In this document: in pieces, positions 23,872-36,262 of the stretch
Position numbering within the stretch: the stretch's first letter is position 1
How the letters are laid out: the number at the start of each line of letters is the position of its first letter
Origin: Papaver somniferum
Taxonomy: Eukaryota > Streptophyta > Magnoliopsida > Ranunculales > Papaveraceae
Assembly (NCBI RefSeq): GCF_003573695.1
Contig: NC_039358.1
Span: 97,712,117 to 97,776,116, forward strand
Length of the DNA: 64,000 nucleotides
Direction of reading: 5' to 3'
Notes under the pieces: generated by a model
The model's input: only the letters and a program-made list of their open reading frames with translations
Database searches by the model: none
Told to the model about the DNA's origin: nothing
Translations under genes and position numbers: made by a program

Positions 23872-26720
23872 GCCCATCTAAAACTTTACCTGTGATTATA
23901 GCATCCGACTTGGATAGTGATCAGGAAAGTAGGCTAGTAACCGTCCTTCAGAATAACAAGGAAGCTTTAGGGTGGACCACAGCAGACATTAAGGGTATAA
24001 GTCCTATTGATTGTATGCATCATATCTATTTAGAAAATGACACCAAACCTTCTAGGGAGATGCAACGTCGACTGAACCCTAATATGAAAGAAGTAGTTCG
24101 AACCGAGGTTCTAAAGTTGTTAGATGCAGGCATTATCTACCCCATTTTAGAAAGTAAGTGGGTCAGCCCCGTTCAGGTTATTCCCAAGAAATCTGGTATT
24201 ACTGTAGTCCATAATGATAACAATGAGTTAATCCCAACCCGAATGACCACGGGTTGGCGTGTCTGTATTGATTATAGAAAATTGAACAAGGTCACTAGGA
24301 AGGACCACTTTCCCCTTCCCTTCATCGACCAAATGCTAGAAAGATTAGCTGGACGTAGCCATTATTGCTTTTTAGATGGATACTGCGGTTATAATCAGGT
24401 TCCTATTGCCCCAGAAGACCAAGAGAAAACCACTTTTACCTGTCCCTTTGGTACCTTTGCGTATAGACGCATGCCTTTCGGGATATGTAATGCCCCTGCG
24501 ACCTTTTAGCATTGTATGTTGAGCGTATTTTCTGACATGGTAGAACGGTTCTTAGAGGTCTTTATGGATGATTTTTCAGTGTTTGGTTCGTCTTTCGATG
24601 AGTGATTGCATCATTTGTCATTAGTTTTGACTAGGTGTAAGGAAAAGAATTTAGTGCTTAATTGGGAGAAATGTCACTTCATGGTTCGTTCAGGAATTGT
24701 TCTAGGGCATATCGTATCTTCGAAGGGTATAGAGGTAGATAGAGCCAAAGTTGAACTTATTAAAACTTTACCGGTCCCAAAAACCGTAAGAGATATTAGG
24801 TCATTCTTAGGGCATGCTGGTTTTTATCGTCGATTCATTAAGGATTTTAGCTTGATTGCTAGAACTCCTTGCAATTTGCTTGCAAAAGATGTTAAGTTTG
24901 TCTTTGATGATGCTTGTTTAGAGGCTTTTGAGAAGCTTAAAACTTTACTCACTACCGCCCCCATAGTCCAGGAACCCAACTGGAATCTATCCTTCGAGAT
25001 CATGTGTGATGCTTCATATTATGCTATTGGTGTTGTGCTAGGTCAGCGAGAAAACAAATTACTTCATGTGATTTTCTATGCTAGCAAAACTCTGAATGAT
25101 TCCCAGTTGAACTATACCACTACCGAGAAGGAACTGTTAGCCATTGTGTTTGCCTTAGACAAGTTTAGACCATATCTCTTAGGTTCTAAGATCGTCATAT
25201 ATACTGATCATGCTGCTTTGAAATATCTTTTGTCTAAGAAGGATACGAAACCTAGATTGATTAGGTGGATCCTTTTGTTGCAAGAGTTTTCTCCGGACAT
25301 TAGAGACAAAAAGGGTGCAGAAAATGTAGTAGCAGACCACTTGTCTAGACTAGTTGTCGATTTCCCTGATGATTCCCTTCCTATAAGGGATAGCTTTCCT
25401 GATGAACAACTGTTCTTTGTTACCCAAACACCTTGGTATGCGAATATAGTGAATTATCTTGTTACTGGTCGAATGCCCCAACATTGGGGTAAACAAGATC
25501 GTTCTAGGTTTTTAGCCGAGGTTAAGCACTTCTTTTGGGATGATCCTTATTTATTTAAGTATTGTCCAGACCAGAATATTAGGAGATGTATACCTGAGAG
25601 TGACCAGTCCAGTATTATTTCCTTTTGTCATGATCATGCTTGTGGAGGTCACTTTAGTGCTAAGAAGACTGCTGCTAAGATATTGCAGTGTGGATTCTAT
25701 TGGCCTTTGTTGTTTAAAGACTCCCACAGTTATTGTGTTACTTGTGACCGTTGCCAGAAATTAGGAACCATTTCCCATAGGAACATGATGCCCTTGAACC
25801 CTATTTTAGTTGTTGAGGTCTTTGATGTGTGGGGTATTGACTTTATGGGTATGTTTCCTAATTCTTTTGGTAACCTATACATCCTTGTCGTCGTAGAATA
25901 TGTCTCTAAGTGGATTGAGGCGGTTGCGTGTAAAACCAATGACCATAGGGTTGTGATTGAGTTCTTGAAAAATAATATACTTACACGTTTTGGTACACCG
26001 CGAGCTATAATTAGTGATGGAGGGTCGCACTTTTATAATGGACCTTTTAAGCTTTTGATGAAGAAATATGGTATTATACATAAGGTAGCTACCCCATATC
26101 ATCCACAAAGTAGTGGTCAGGTTTCCAATAGGGAGATAAAACATATATTAGAGAAAACAGTTAATCCTAATCGGAAAGACTGGTCGTCTAGGCTTACTGA
26201 TCACTTATGGGCTTACCGTACTGCGTTTAAGACCCCCATTGGAATGTCGCCTTATCGGCTTGTGTATGGAAAGGCATGTCATTTACTTGTTGAGTTAGAA
26301 CATAGAGCTTATTGGGATGTTAAGCAGCTAAATTTTTCACTTGACAAGGCAGGAGCCCATAGGAAACTCCAGCTCAATGAGTTGGACGAGATTCGTATAG
26401 ATGCTTACGATAGTGCGAAGGAGTATAAGAACAAAATGAAACTTGTGCATGATAGAAATATTTTAAGGAAGTCATTTTCTCCAGGTCAAAAAGTTCTTCT
26501 GTATGATACCCTCTTGCATCTTTTCCCTGGGAAGTTACGTTCTCGGTGGACGGGTCCTTTTATTGTTCGCACTGTCTTTCCTCATGGAGCTGTTGAAATT
26601 GAGACACCGGATGGTAGTAGTTCTTCGAAGGTTAACGGTCAGAGATTGAAACCCTTTTTAGAGCCCTTTCCTACAGGTGATGTTGAGGAGGTCCCTCTGG
26701 AGGACCCTGTTTACCCTTGA
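23872..26720 (+). pseudogene. pol: Athila pol: reverse transcriptase, RNase H, integrase (broken)
   Basis: Copies element RNA into cDNA and would integrate it. Reverse transcriptase: WRVCIDYRKLN (24256 onward), LPFIDQMLERLAG, then FMDDFSVFG with catalytic DD at 24567-24572. RNase [32 protein letters not shown] (25000-25240). Integrase: an HHCC zinc region (about 25630-25765), a core with Asp at 25839-25841 and Asp at 26016-26018, and a C-terminal GPFIV region. Lesions: TAG at 24507-24509 and TGA at 24603-24605 inside the reverse transcriptase. The integrase segment reads SGQVSNRE where plant Gypsy integrases have SGQVEVSNRE, so the catalytic Glu appears to be deleted. Stop at 26718-26720. No chromodomain was seen, as expected for Athila. 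Confidence 0.93.
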
Positions 26721-27742
26721 TTGACCATCGAGGCGATTGTATGTTGTATATTAGTCTTTGATTTCTCTTTTTACCCAGGTACTATCTTTCCGACTTCTCT
26801 CTTTACTGATTCCTCATGTCACTTTACTTTTTGGTATTGCTATTTGATTAGAAACATTGAGGACAATGTTAGATTTAAGTTTGGGGGTGGGGAGGAAACT
26901 TTTTGCTGCAATAAATAAACTCCAGAGCCTAGAAATTTATGCTTATTAAGGTCGGCACTAACCAATCTAAGTGGATGGGAACATCTTGGTTGTTGGAGTT
27001 GAGGAACCAATCTGATTAGATGGAAACATCTAGAAGAGTCTATTCATAAAAGCACAGAGCTCAGGTGTTAGAAAAAAAAAACATGGTAGTTTCGTCATAT
27101 CCTCGTGATGGAAACATCGAAAGAATCCTGATCACTTCTTTTTATTTTTCTTTTTACCATTGCTAGGGTGAAATAGAGTGACTGAGATACAAAAAAATAA
27201 TAATAAAAAAATTGAGACCAGACCACCAGACCAACCGGAATAAATGCAATAAAGTCGACCACTGGTACCCTTGTATATGCCAGCTGAGTTGACCTAGAGT
27301 TAGGATTATCGACCACTGGTTCCCTTGTATATGCCAGTGTGTTGATATTAGTCCAGACCAGTATCTCAGTCCATTAGGATAGGTTCACCTTAGTCAACAT
27401 CATCCACGTTTTTCTCTGCATCCATCTTCTTAATCTATCCATGTGATTGGTTGACTCCAGTTTATGATGTCCAGAAACTATCTGAGTAGAGCTCTGTCAC
27501 TTTATATGAATTTTAGTATGCTTGAGTGCAAACTCGTGTACAACAATTGGAATTTCGCATCAGGGTACTTCTCTCCTGTAGTCAATAAGTATGCCAACCA
27601 AGGAGATTATTTAGTGCTTTCTAAGGTTCCGCATAGATAGCTAGGGTCTGGAATAAAGGTTTTGTGGGTACACCTCTGGTAAACGCTCCCGAGATTAACT
27701 TGGTTTTATTTTTATTAGTTTTGCTCGAGCACTAGCAAATAA
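26721..27742 (+). other. Athila 3' noncoding region
   Basis: About 1 kb without an env-like ORF. It contains the lineage motif ATTGAGGACAATG at 26856, directly followed by a first AAGTTTGGGGGT tract (about 26877-26888). A 54-bp-spaced direct repeat (TCGACCACTGGT.CCCTTG at 27255 and 27309) and several GATGGAAACATC repeats (about 26973-27122) also lie here. Confidence 0.75.
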
Positions 27743-27743
27743 T

Positions 27744-27757
27744 AAGTTTGGGGGTAT
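27744..27757 (+). other. Polypurine tract of Athila element
   Basis: AAGTTTGGGGGTAT immediately precedes the 3' LTR. It is the purine-rich second-strand primer of the lineage, and the same string also occurs near 26877. Confidence 0.75.
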
Positions 27758-27758
27758 T

Positions 27759-29226
27759 TGATAGACACATTTTTGTGTCTGAATTGTCCTCTGTGTCTCT
27801 ATTGTTAGTGCTTGATTTTGTACTTATTATGGTGTTTTTATGATTGTGTAGGTGTTTTTGGAGAAATACACTTTTGTGGAAAAAGTTGCTTAAAAATGTG
27901 CTATTTGGACCCGGGAGGACAGCTGCTAAATGGACCCCAATTTCAGTTAAGGGGCACTCAATTACTAAGGGGCACCACCGTTACTATCAGCATCCCAGAA
28001 CCTGCTAGGGGAACCCCCTTCTTCTCGGTTTAAAGAAAGCAATATGGCGGGAAAGTAGTATCCTCACCTGCGTACTTCCCTGAATGATTTTTGAACGAGA
28101 TTTTTTGCGAGTTTTTGACTGGATATGATTTGGTGTTACCCTGTTACATCAAAACAGGGTAGGTATTCGGGTTTAAATTGGAAAGAAAGAAGTTTTCCAC
28201 GTATCTTATATAAAACATGACATTGAGACATCCATGGGATTTTTATGAGCTGGCGTGTGCAGTTAGGGTGTTTGACTTTCTCTAAACATGTTTACATGTT
28301 CTTAGCTGCCAAAGGACGCATGATGGAGATAAAATGTGAAACTATATGAGCTGCAAATTCGTGAAGATATTCCCCGGATATTGTTTTTAATGGCGAGAAG
28401 TTTTGGGAATTAAGGGGAAGATATTTGGTTCTGGCGTATATAAATGAGGAGTTGAGAAGTCAGCAAGGGGGGTCAGAATAGAGGTGAGAATCGAGAGTTG
28501 CAAAGCTGGTCTCTGCTGCTGCCATTAAAGAAGAATAAGAAGAACACAGAACAACAGTCAAGAACAGTCGCAGAAACCGTTGTTTCAAATTCAATATCTT
28601 TGTAACAGTTTCTGTAACAATTATCTCGAAATCGCAACAGTTTGTTAGTGTTTCTCTGTAACAGTCCGTTTTGTAACAATTATATATGTTGCAAACTCAC
28701 TGATTATACCTTTTCTCCTTGTAAACACCTTTTTGAGCAATGAAAAATTTCTTTGAGTGTGTTTTCACCATATGGAGATAGACCCCAACACTGGGACGAC
28801 GGAGGAAGCTGTATTTCATCCTTGGGGTAGTTTAATTAATTCCTTATTTACTTTTTGCACAAATTTTAAATGATTTATGATTTCTATTAATCAGTTGTTA
28901 TCTTGTTAGATAGTGTATGCTTAGTCTTAGGTGCTTTAGATACACTATGCTTGTAATTTAAAATTGATGTTTTACGAAATCTATTTTGGCAAATAATATA
29001 GTTGATATTTCTTTTGTTTTGAGCTATAATTTCCTAGGATAAATTTATGAATCCCATGAACATGAAAAGCAGTGGAATCCCGAGTCCCGGTTTCTCTTCA
29101 TTCTGTGACCTTATTTTGTGTATATATTTTCTTATTTTTAGTATTTTCTTTTATTAAAGCCTAGAATCGATCTCAACAAAGTCTGAGTGAACGACAACCT
29201 ATTTACCACTATATAAAATCACATCA
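27759..29226 (+). repeat. 3' LTR of Athila element
   Basis: 1468 bp, paired with 18629-20094, ending ATCACATCA before the TSD ACTAG (27 bp period conserved at both ends). Small indels distinguish the copies. Confidence 0.95.
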
Positions 29227-29976
29227 ACTAGGTTCGTGGACTAAACACGCAAACGAGTTTTTGAAAATTCCATCAGAAATTCTCGGTAAGAGAACTTCCG
29301 TCAGTTCGCGGACTGAGTTCACGGACTTGGCAAGGCCAATTCCTCCGGTTTCTCTCAATCAACAAAGTTCGCAAACTTCGGATTAAGGAATAGGACTTAT
29401 GCACATATGTGTTACCACACAATGCTTATATCCATCATTGGTTATATAGACCTAAACTCTCATTCCAACTATTGAAACATTCTTAGAGGACGTTATATAG
29501 TTGTTACACTATTTCTCGTCAAAGCGATTTTCAAAGTGATTAAAACATTATGACTTTCGTCACAAGGTGAAGATAAACCCGATCAAAGCGAAATGCTTTA
29601 CCAACACATGATTTCGAGATATAGATAGGCGAGATATACTCGGCTCGAAATATCAAATGTGTATGATCCAGTCTATATAACATACGACTTTTGTCTCATA
29701 AGAAGTAGGAGATAGAAGAAATAGACTATTGAGTGATAGATAAGTTCAAGTCTCCACATACCTTTTTGTTGATGAAGTTCCACAGTTCCTTGAGTAGATC
29801 TTCGTTGTTGTATGATGAATCTCCATGAAGTCCTTGAGCTCAACTACACTTTTCTATCCTAGTCCGAGACTTAGCTATGTAGACTAGATATCAAGACTCA
29901 TAGTTTTGATCATTAACATTGACAAACATGTTTTATATAGCAACACATGCGAGGTCGACCGAGATATGCTCTAACA
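29227..29976 (-). repeat. 3' LTR of element B, proximal part
   Basis: Continues the LTR interrupted at 18628. It matches about 35500-36257 of the 5' LTR and ends (on minus: begins) at the TG adjoining the polypurine tract RC TCTCCCTCTTTGTCAATTTT. The first five bases are the duplicated ACTAG. Confidence 0.9.
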
Positions 29977-31777
29977 ATCTCCCTCTTTGTCAATTTTAGT
30001 GACAAAACTATTAATACATATGGAATACAAAAAAGATAAACTTTAGTGGCTCCTATTCCATAGTCTTATCTTCAACGTTCCCTGAAATCTTCGTCCTTCC
30101 AAGTACTCCAATGATCCCAAAGGTTGTAAGTTTAGCATCACCGTTGTTGAAGATACGTAGCTATAACAATGAGATAAATCGAGATTCTCGATCATCATTA
30201 TACAATTACATAGTATTATTATGTAATATCAAAGTCCAATTGCATCACGACTTTAAAAATAATACTACGGTGATATGTATCACTCCCCCTTAGTCAATAC
30301 TCCATCTCACATGGAAACCACTTCCCCTTACACAATGATCCGAAAACCATATGTATATGTAGTAGAACTACACATTAATTCTCCCCCTTTTTGTCAATAA
30401 AATTGGCTAAGGTACAAGAACGTGATCCTAATGAGATTTTCGAGAAGAGACGTTTCATAGACTAAAAGAAAAAATGCATGCCAACTTAATTTAGATGCAA
30501 TCATAGAGCCGAAGCTAAATGCATTCATCAAGGAGTTTTAAGATACAAGATAACCCCTATAAAATTCCACAGCCGCACACCCCGTAAGATATTATCATTA
30601 AGCACAAGTTCAAAAGAACTATCCCCCATTTGATGTCATTCCCGAAAGAACAACAAGAGCGACCTTAATTTTGAAAGAAAAGAAGGATTTTTAATTGGAC
30701 ACCAAAAACCATAGGAATGCTTTTCTATATCCAAAACTCAATCAAATTAATCACAAGTAAAACCATGATTAATTTAATTGGAATACGCAACTAAATCAAA
30801 CCACAAAAGTGATCAATTTAATTGATTGTGCTCAACATAAGTAAACTTACGGAGCTACGACTAAGGTAATCATATGGAGATGACTAACTTAATTCTTCAC
30901 ATGCTCAACATAAGGAAAACCTTACGGAATATACGACTACATTAACCAATAGAGCATGATTAGTGTAGCCGTTCATATACTCAACACAAGGACTTGTGGA
31001 ATATATGAATACTCAACTAGACTAATTACAAGAGAACCTATAATTAATCTAATTGGAAAACACAGCCAAACTAATCACAGAAGTAATCAATTTAATTGTC
31101 AATTGTTTTGCTCGACAAAATAAGACTTTCGGAGCAGATAACTAAATTACCAAGATGATTAATTTAGTTCAAAGATGCTCGACATAAAGTACCTTACGGA
31201 ACAACCAACAAAGTTAATCACAAAATAATCAACTTAGTTGTATCGTGCTCGACATAAGACACATTACGGAGCCTCACAGTAATACATAAGATATGGATTA
31301 GTGATGATCATTATTGTGGAATACATACAAGGATATATTCTATTTTTCCATCACTATATGCATAATCATATAATAGACTTTATCCTTGTCACACAAGATT
31401 TTACCCTATTTTCCATCAAATAAATGACTGCATAGGCATAACTTTTGTATTTGTCAAAAGTCCATTCGTCCTTTCATCAATAAGAATACCAGTTTATGAA
31501 CGACTTTACTTTTGACAGCATATGGGACCTTCAAGTTCACGGACGCAAACAATACATATCCTATAAAAATATTGCAATACTTCAATATCAAACAGATTAA
31601 TACTGCAATAACATCATCCTCCAAAAAAAATTTAGAATTTAAAAACCAATAAACCTAAAAAATAACACAAGAAGATGAAAACAAAAATAGCTATGTGTAG
31701 TCACAATCTTCGCTGTTCAAAACGCTAGTTATTCTTCCAGCTAATCCAAAAAGAAGACATACTAGGTATTAATGAAC
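29977..31777 (-). other. 3' noncoding region of element B
   Basis: No ORF. On the minus strand it holds the polypurine tract beside the LTR and the conserved 3' region shared with A, C and D (about 29977-30680, GGGGGAG-type tracts). It also has an array of degenerate repeats around TGCTCRACATAAG...CTTACGGA (about 30830-31280), of which D has a single copy near 50720. Next to the small ORF lies a conserved block (CTATGTGTA.TCACAAT, 31692-31710) also found in D. Confidence 0.7.
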
Positions 31778-32221
31778 TCAGTTTTCCTTGATTATTTCGA
31801 AGTAGGAGTCACTGATATCCTTGATCCTGTTGACAGTAGATACACCATGTTCATAAGTTAGAACGTTAGTTTTTCGATCAACAATGCGAGCATAATGACG
31901 AGCCTTTGCGCAGTCAAGGATAACTTTCTTCCGATTCCTGATTAAGATATTCTGAGTACCAAGGATTTTCGCCTGTCCATCAATAAGCTGGTTTATCTGC
32001 AGTTGAAGGTTAGCAAGTTCGTTCTTGACTTCATTTTGAACACGAATCAGATCCTTGACAGATTCTCCAATCCAAGAGTTATACTCTTTTCTTTGAACCA
32101 TCTTCTTCAGAATAAAATCTTGACCAGAATCACATCCTTTGAGATCATCCTCAACCATAGGGTTAACTTCTTCTTTGGGAACAGGTTCCATAGAGTTCCT
32201 TTCTGAAGAATAAAGAAACAT
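31778..32221 (-). CDS. Small extra ORF of element B (coiled-coil, unknown function)
   Basis: An intact 147-codon ORF downstream of gag, in the position where an autonomous element would have pol. It is charged, with an acidic N-terminus and a central heptad-like region (LIRVQNEVKNELANLQLQ) followed by a basic stretch (RNRKK). No membrane segment, zinc finger or protease/RT motif is seen. Element D has an unrelated-looking but similarly sized, similarly placed ORF (51247-51675), and both end just before the same conserved 3' sequence. It could be a captured host fragment, an RNA-binding accessory protein or a remnant of gag. I do not recognise it. Confidence 0.5.
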   Translation of the reverse strand: MFLYSSERNSMEPVPKEEVNPMVEDDLKGCDSGQDFILKKMVQRKEYNSWIGESVKDLIRVQNEVKNELANLQLQINQLIDGQAKILGTQNILIRNRKKVILDCAKARHYARIVDRKTNVLTYEHGVSTVNRIKDISDSYFEIIKEN

Positions 32222-32575
32222 GTATAAGACTTATAAATATTCGTGAGTACCCTAGCTGGAAACCCTAAAGTTCCTTGAGGAGATACAGACGTTCGTGGTC
32301 CAGCCAAAGTATAAATGGCCCAAATTAGGAAAACTGCATACCATGTTGCTTTCAAAGATTCTATCTCAAAGGATCACAGTGACAGAAGAAAGAAGTACTA
32401 AAAGCATTACATCATAAGATATACAAACTGGAGAAAAACATCACAATACTTGAGCATCTCACAAATCCTCATTCTTGTATCTCTCAAGTTAGACACAAGA
32501 ATAGATTTTCTGCTACTAGGTAGTAGAGGGAGACATAGTCTCACCATAGGTTCTGAGAGAATAACAGTTATTTCC

Positions 32576-33699
32576 TCAAGGATATCTGAACTTAGCATTT
32601 CTTGTCCTTCCTTGGTAGTTTCCAGATACGGGAGAACGTCTCACGGTCCTTCTGGGAATCACATGTGAGGAATATTTCTGATAACAAAGTCTAGGACCTC
32701 TAGAAATAGGTTCTAGGGGATTTTCCGAAATTGGTCTCCATACACTAGACTTAAATTTACCAGAGTTGTTCTTATAAACACATGACATGCTTTCATAGGC
32801 AGTATGATTTATACCACTAGAATTTACCAATGTCCTGTAATAATTTCTAGGAGAGAGATCACTTTTATAAGATGCCTGGTTCCGTGTGAAAGCGAGGTTC
32901 ACTGCAGCAGTCGTCTGACTATTTACTCCATTGACAGTAGAAAGAAGCAATTTGTGAAGTTTGAAGACTTGTTTCTTTCTGGCAAAACAATGGATAGCAT
33001 AGTGATTTTCTTTTCCACAGAAGGTACAAGTTCGTGGAGGAGAAGCAACATCAGACACCTGTTTAGACTTCATAGCCGTCAGAGAAGATTGTAAGTTACT
33101 AAAACCTTTTTTGACACAATCTTCATCTGGGAAGATTTCATTCTGTACGATAACTCGTGAGAATTAGTTTGTGTAAAAGAATTTATTCTTAAGGCAGAGT
33201 TTTCCTTTTCCAAGGATTTACACCGTCCATGGGCTAGAGCAAGTGATACTTCAAGTTTCTCTTTCTCAACATGAAGTCTGTTAAGATAATATGAATGCGT
33301 CTTGATCAAACATTTTTCTCTAATTGAGCCTTCTTTAATCAGCTTTTCCAGATTACCAATCTTTTCACTCTGTAGATTGTTTTCTTGAAGAAGTTTCTCA
33401 ATTTCATTAGAGAATGACCCTATAATGTTATAGAGTGCTTGTTCACGATCAATAGACTTTTCAAATTCATCAATGAGCTTATCATGATCATGTAGATCAA
33501 CAAACTCAGTAGAGTTTTTTATAATTCTGGTGAGCTCCATTTCAGACTTTGCCATTATATCCAATGTCTCATTGGAGGAAGAGTGATCGACGCAAGATGG
33601 GACAGTCTTCCAACCTCGGGATTCGGGAGAATCAGTTAAGGAGTGATCCTTCGAGGTATTTCCGAGACACTTGACAAAATTGACAGCTTTAGGAGGCAT
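32576..33699 (-). pseudogene. gag: Gag of element B: C-terminal half only
   Basis: Starts at ATG 33699, ~30 bp past the place where relatives have the gag ATG (here GTG). It lacks the UBN2 capsid domain and first CCHC knuckle seen in A and D. What remains is an acidic N-terminus, a long coiled coil (about residues 70-190, LLQENNLQSEKIGNLEKLIKE), and a CCHC knuckle CTFCGKENHYAIHC. An Arg/Ser-rich tail follows. One frameshift lies in an A/T run near 33110. Spliced across that it would be about 374 residues. As a coiled-coil plus nucleic-acid-binding protein it might co-assemble with intact gag, but that is inference. Confidence 0.75.
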
Positions 33700-33779
33700 T
33701 TTGGTATGCGTATGATATTTCGTCCACAGACTCAGATTGCCACAAACACAGACTTATAAGGTCTTTAACGTGTTTGCCT

Positions 33780-33791
33780 TCTCTGATACCA
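33780..33791 (-). other. Primer-binding site of element B
   Basis: On minus, TGGTATCAGAGA next to the 5' LTR. It is the initiator-Met type with the last base changed relative to TGGTATCAGAGC. Confidence 0.85.
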
Positions 33792-33793
33792 AT

Positions 33794-36257
33794 TGAAAAA
33801 GCGGGGGTCTAACAACACACCCTAATATTTCGCTTAGCAATATGTATGGACTAACTCCGAAATACTTTGCTAGAGAATCAACTAGACAGTCACACTCAAT
33901 CTAGATAAAAGTATCTCAAGGAGTTAATATCTCTGTCTTGTTTTTGATATTACTCAAGCTAATAGAAATCAGCGAGTCCTAATCAAACACAAGGAATACT
34001 TGGACGGTACCAAAGACCAATGTCAAAGGATCAATCAATATCAATCAACAACCAAAGGTCGGATTTCCAATTGATGATCACAAACGCACAACCTGTATTA
34101 TTTCAATTATAAAGATAAACAATATAATGCGGAAAATGAAATAACACAGACACCAGAAATTTTGTTAACGAGGAAACCGCAAATGCAGAAAAACCCCGAG
34201 ATCTAGTCCAGATTGAATACACACTGTATTAAGCCGCTACAGACACTAGCCTACTCCAAGCTAACTTCGGACTGGACTATAGTTGAACCCCAATCAGTCT
34301 CCCACTAATTCAAGGTACAATTGTACTCCCTATGCCTCTGATCCCAGCAGGACACTGCGCATTTGATTCCCTTAGCTGATCTCACCCACAACTAAGAGTT
34401 GTTGCAACCCAAAATTGCAGACTTGATAATAAACAAATTTGTCTCACACAGAAAAGTCTATCAAAGGATAAATCTGTCTCCCACAGAAGAACCCTAGGTT
34501 TTTGTTCCGTCTTATGATATGAAATCAAGGTGAACAGGAACCAATTGATAATCCGGTCTTATATTCCCGAAGAACAACCTAGATTAATCAGTCACCTCTC
34601 AACAGTCTTACTTGTATAAACAAAAGGACGTCGAGGAATCACAAACAATGGGACGAAGATGTTTCTGACTTCTTTATCTTGCCTATCGGAGAACTCTCAC
34701 GATCTCAAGCCAATCAATAAGATTGTACTCGTACGATAGAAGATGCAAGATCATATCACACAACTACGATAAAAGTAGTATCGGTCTTGCTTCACAATCC
34801 CAATGAAGTCTTTAAGTCGTTAACCTGGTTTTAGAGAAGCTAACCAAAGGTTAGAGGATAATCGACTCTAGCGAGCGCACTAGTATCACACAGACCTGTG
34901 GGGATTAGTTTTGCCCAATGCTAGATGTCTCCTTTATGTAGTCTTCAAATCAGGGTTTTGCCTCAGGTACAAAGAAATCAATATTCATCGTTAGATGAAA
35001 ACCTGATTTCGATTCAAGCTAATATTTCTCAACCGTTAGATCGAAAACTTAGCTTGTCACACACACTTGAGATATACGTTTACTGGGTTTGTGAAAACCG
35101 TGCCCAAACGTGTACGTGTATGTTGGTTCAACATAGTAACCCAAAAAGGTTAACCATATGAGCATTTCATATTAACCTTGTTCTTCTTCACCATAACTAG
35201 TTCAATTGACTCAAATGAACTAGTTAGAGAGTTGTTCAATTGCTATGAGATCTTATGTAACTACACAAGACACAATTGAAACAAAGATGATTCGATTCGA
35301 TTGAATCGGCTCATGAACTTTATAGCCACGGTTTGCATACTTCATTCCTTAGTAATTTAAGTTTCATGTTCAGAGCACATCTTTAGATCATAACCCACTC
35401 AAGTTCGCAAGCAAGTTCGCGGACTTAAGGCAACCGACAGAGTTTTCCAAACCTAGCAGAAAATCTCGGCAAAGAGACTTCCGCCAGTTCGCGGACTAGG
35501 TTCGCGGACTAAACACGCAAACGAGTTTTTGAAAATCCCAGCAGAAATTCTCGGTAAGAGAACTTCCGTCAGTTCGCGGACTGAGTTCGGAAACTGAGTT
35601 CGCGGACTTGGCAAGACCAATTCCTCCGGTTTCTCTCAATCAACAAAGTCCGCAAACTTCGGATTAAGGAATAGGACCTATGCACATATGTGTTACCACA
35701 CAAAGCTTATATCCATCATTGGTTATATAGACCTAAACTTTCATTCCAACCATTGAAACATTCTTAGAGGACGTTATATAGTTGTTACACTATTTCTCGT
35801 CAAAGCGATTTTCAAAGTGATTGAAACATTATGACTTTCGTCACTAGGTGAAGATAAACCCGATCAAAGCGAAATGCTTTACCAACACATGATTTCGAGA
35901 TATAGATAGGCGAGATATACTCGACTCGAGATATCAAATGTGTATGATCCAGTCTATATAGCATACGACTTTTGTCTCATAAGAAGTAGGAGATAGAAGA
36001 GATAGACTTTTGAGTGATAGATAAGTTCAAGTCTCCACATACCTTTTTGTTGATGAAGTTCCACGGTTCCTTGAGTAGATCTTCGTCGTTGTATGATGAA
36101 TCTCCATGAAGTCCTTGAGCTCAACTACACTTTTCTATCCTAGTCCGAGACTTAGCTATGTAGACTAGAAATCAAGACTCATAGTTTTGATCACTAACAT
36201 TGACAATCATGCTTGATATAGCAACGCATGCGAGGTCGACCGAGCTATGCTCTAACA
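33794..36257 (-). repeat. 5' LTR of element B
   Basis: 2464 bp running TG...CA, uninterrupted. It contains the 31-bp palindrome (35195-35225), an array of GTTCGCGGACT repeats (about 35410-35620) and a degraded TATA region (CTTTATGTAG near 34931, where the other copy has CTTTATATAG). Confidence 0.93.
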
Positions 36258-36262
36258 ACGGG

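Larger units (their letters stand above)
18629..29226 (+). mobile_element. Athila-type Ty3/Gypsy retrotransposon nested in the LTR of B
   Basis: A complete insertion with 1.47-kb LTRs (18629-20094 and 27759-29226), each starting TGATAGACACATTTTTGTG and ending ATCACATCA. A perfect TSD, ACTAG, lies at 18624-18628 and 29227-29231. The primer-binding site TGGCGCCGCCG, the gag type, the DLGAS protease and the post-pol ATTGAGGACAATG motif place it in the Athila lineage. The coding region has several frameshifts and stops. No env-like ORF follows pol. Its presence shows that B inserted earlier. Confidence 0.95.
16924..36257 (-). mobile_element. Element B: non-autonomous SIRE-like Copia element, split by a Gypsy insertion
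   Basis: A minus-strand LTR element. The 3' LTR is 16924-18628 plus 29232-29976 (with ACTAG duplicated at the insertion); the interior is 29977-33793 and the 5' LTR 33794-36257. Both LTRs are ~2.46 kb once the Gypsy insert is removed, and both start TGTTAGAGCAT on the minus strand (mutated to ATAT in the 3' copy). Flanks are CCGGG on the left and ACGGG on the right, a 4/5 match for a 5-bp TSD. The interior encodes only a gag C-terminal half and a small extra ORF, with no pol. Confidence 0.9.

Noticed and set aside
26721..26918. Env-like ORF after Athila pol
   Set aside because: The frame is only 65 codons, lacks a transmembrane/envelope pattern of known Athila env-like proteins, and ends at the ATTGAGGACAATG noncoding region.
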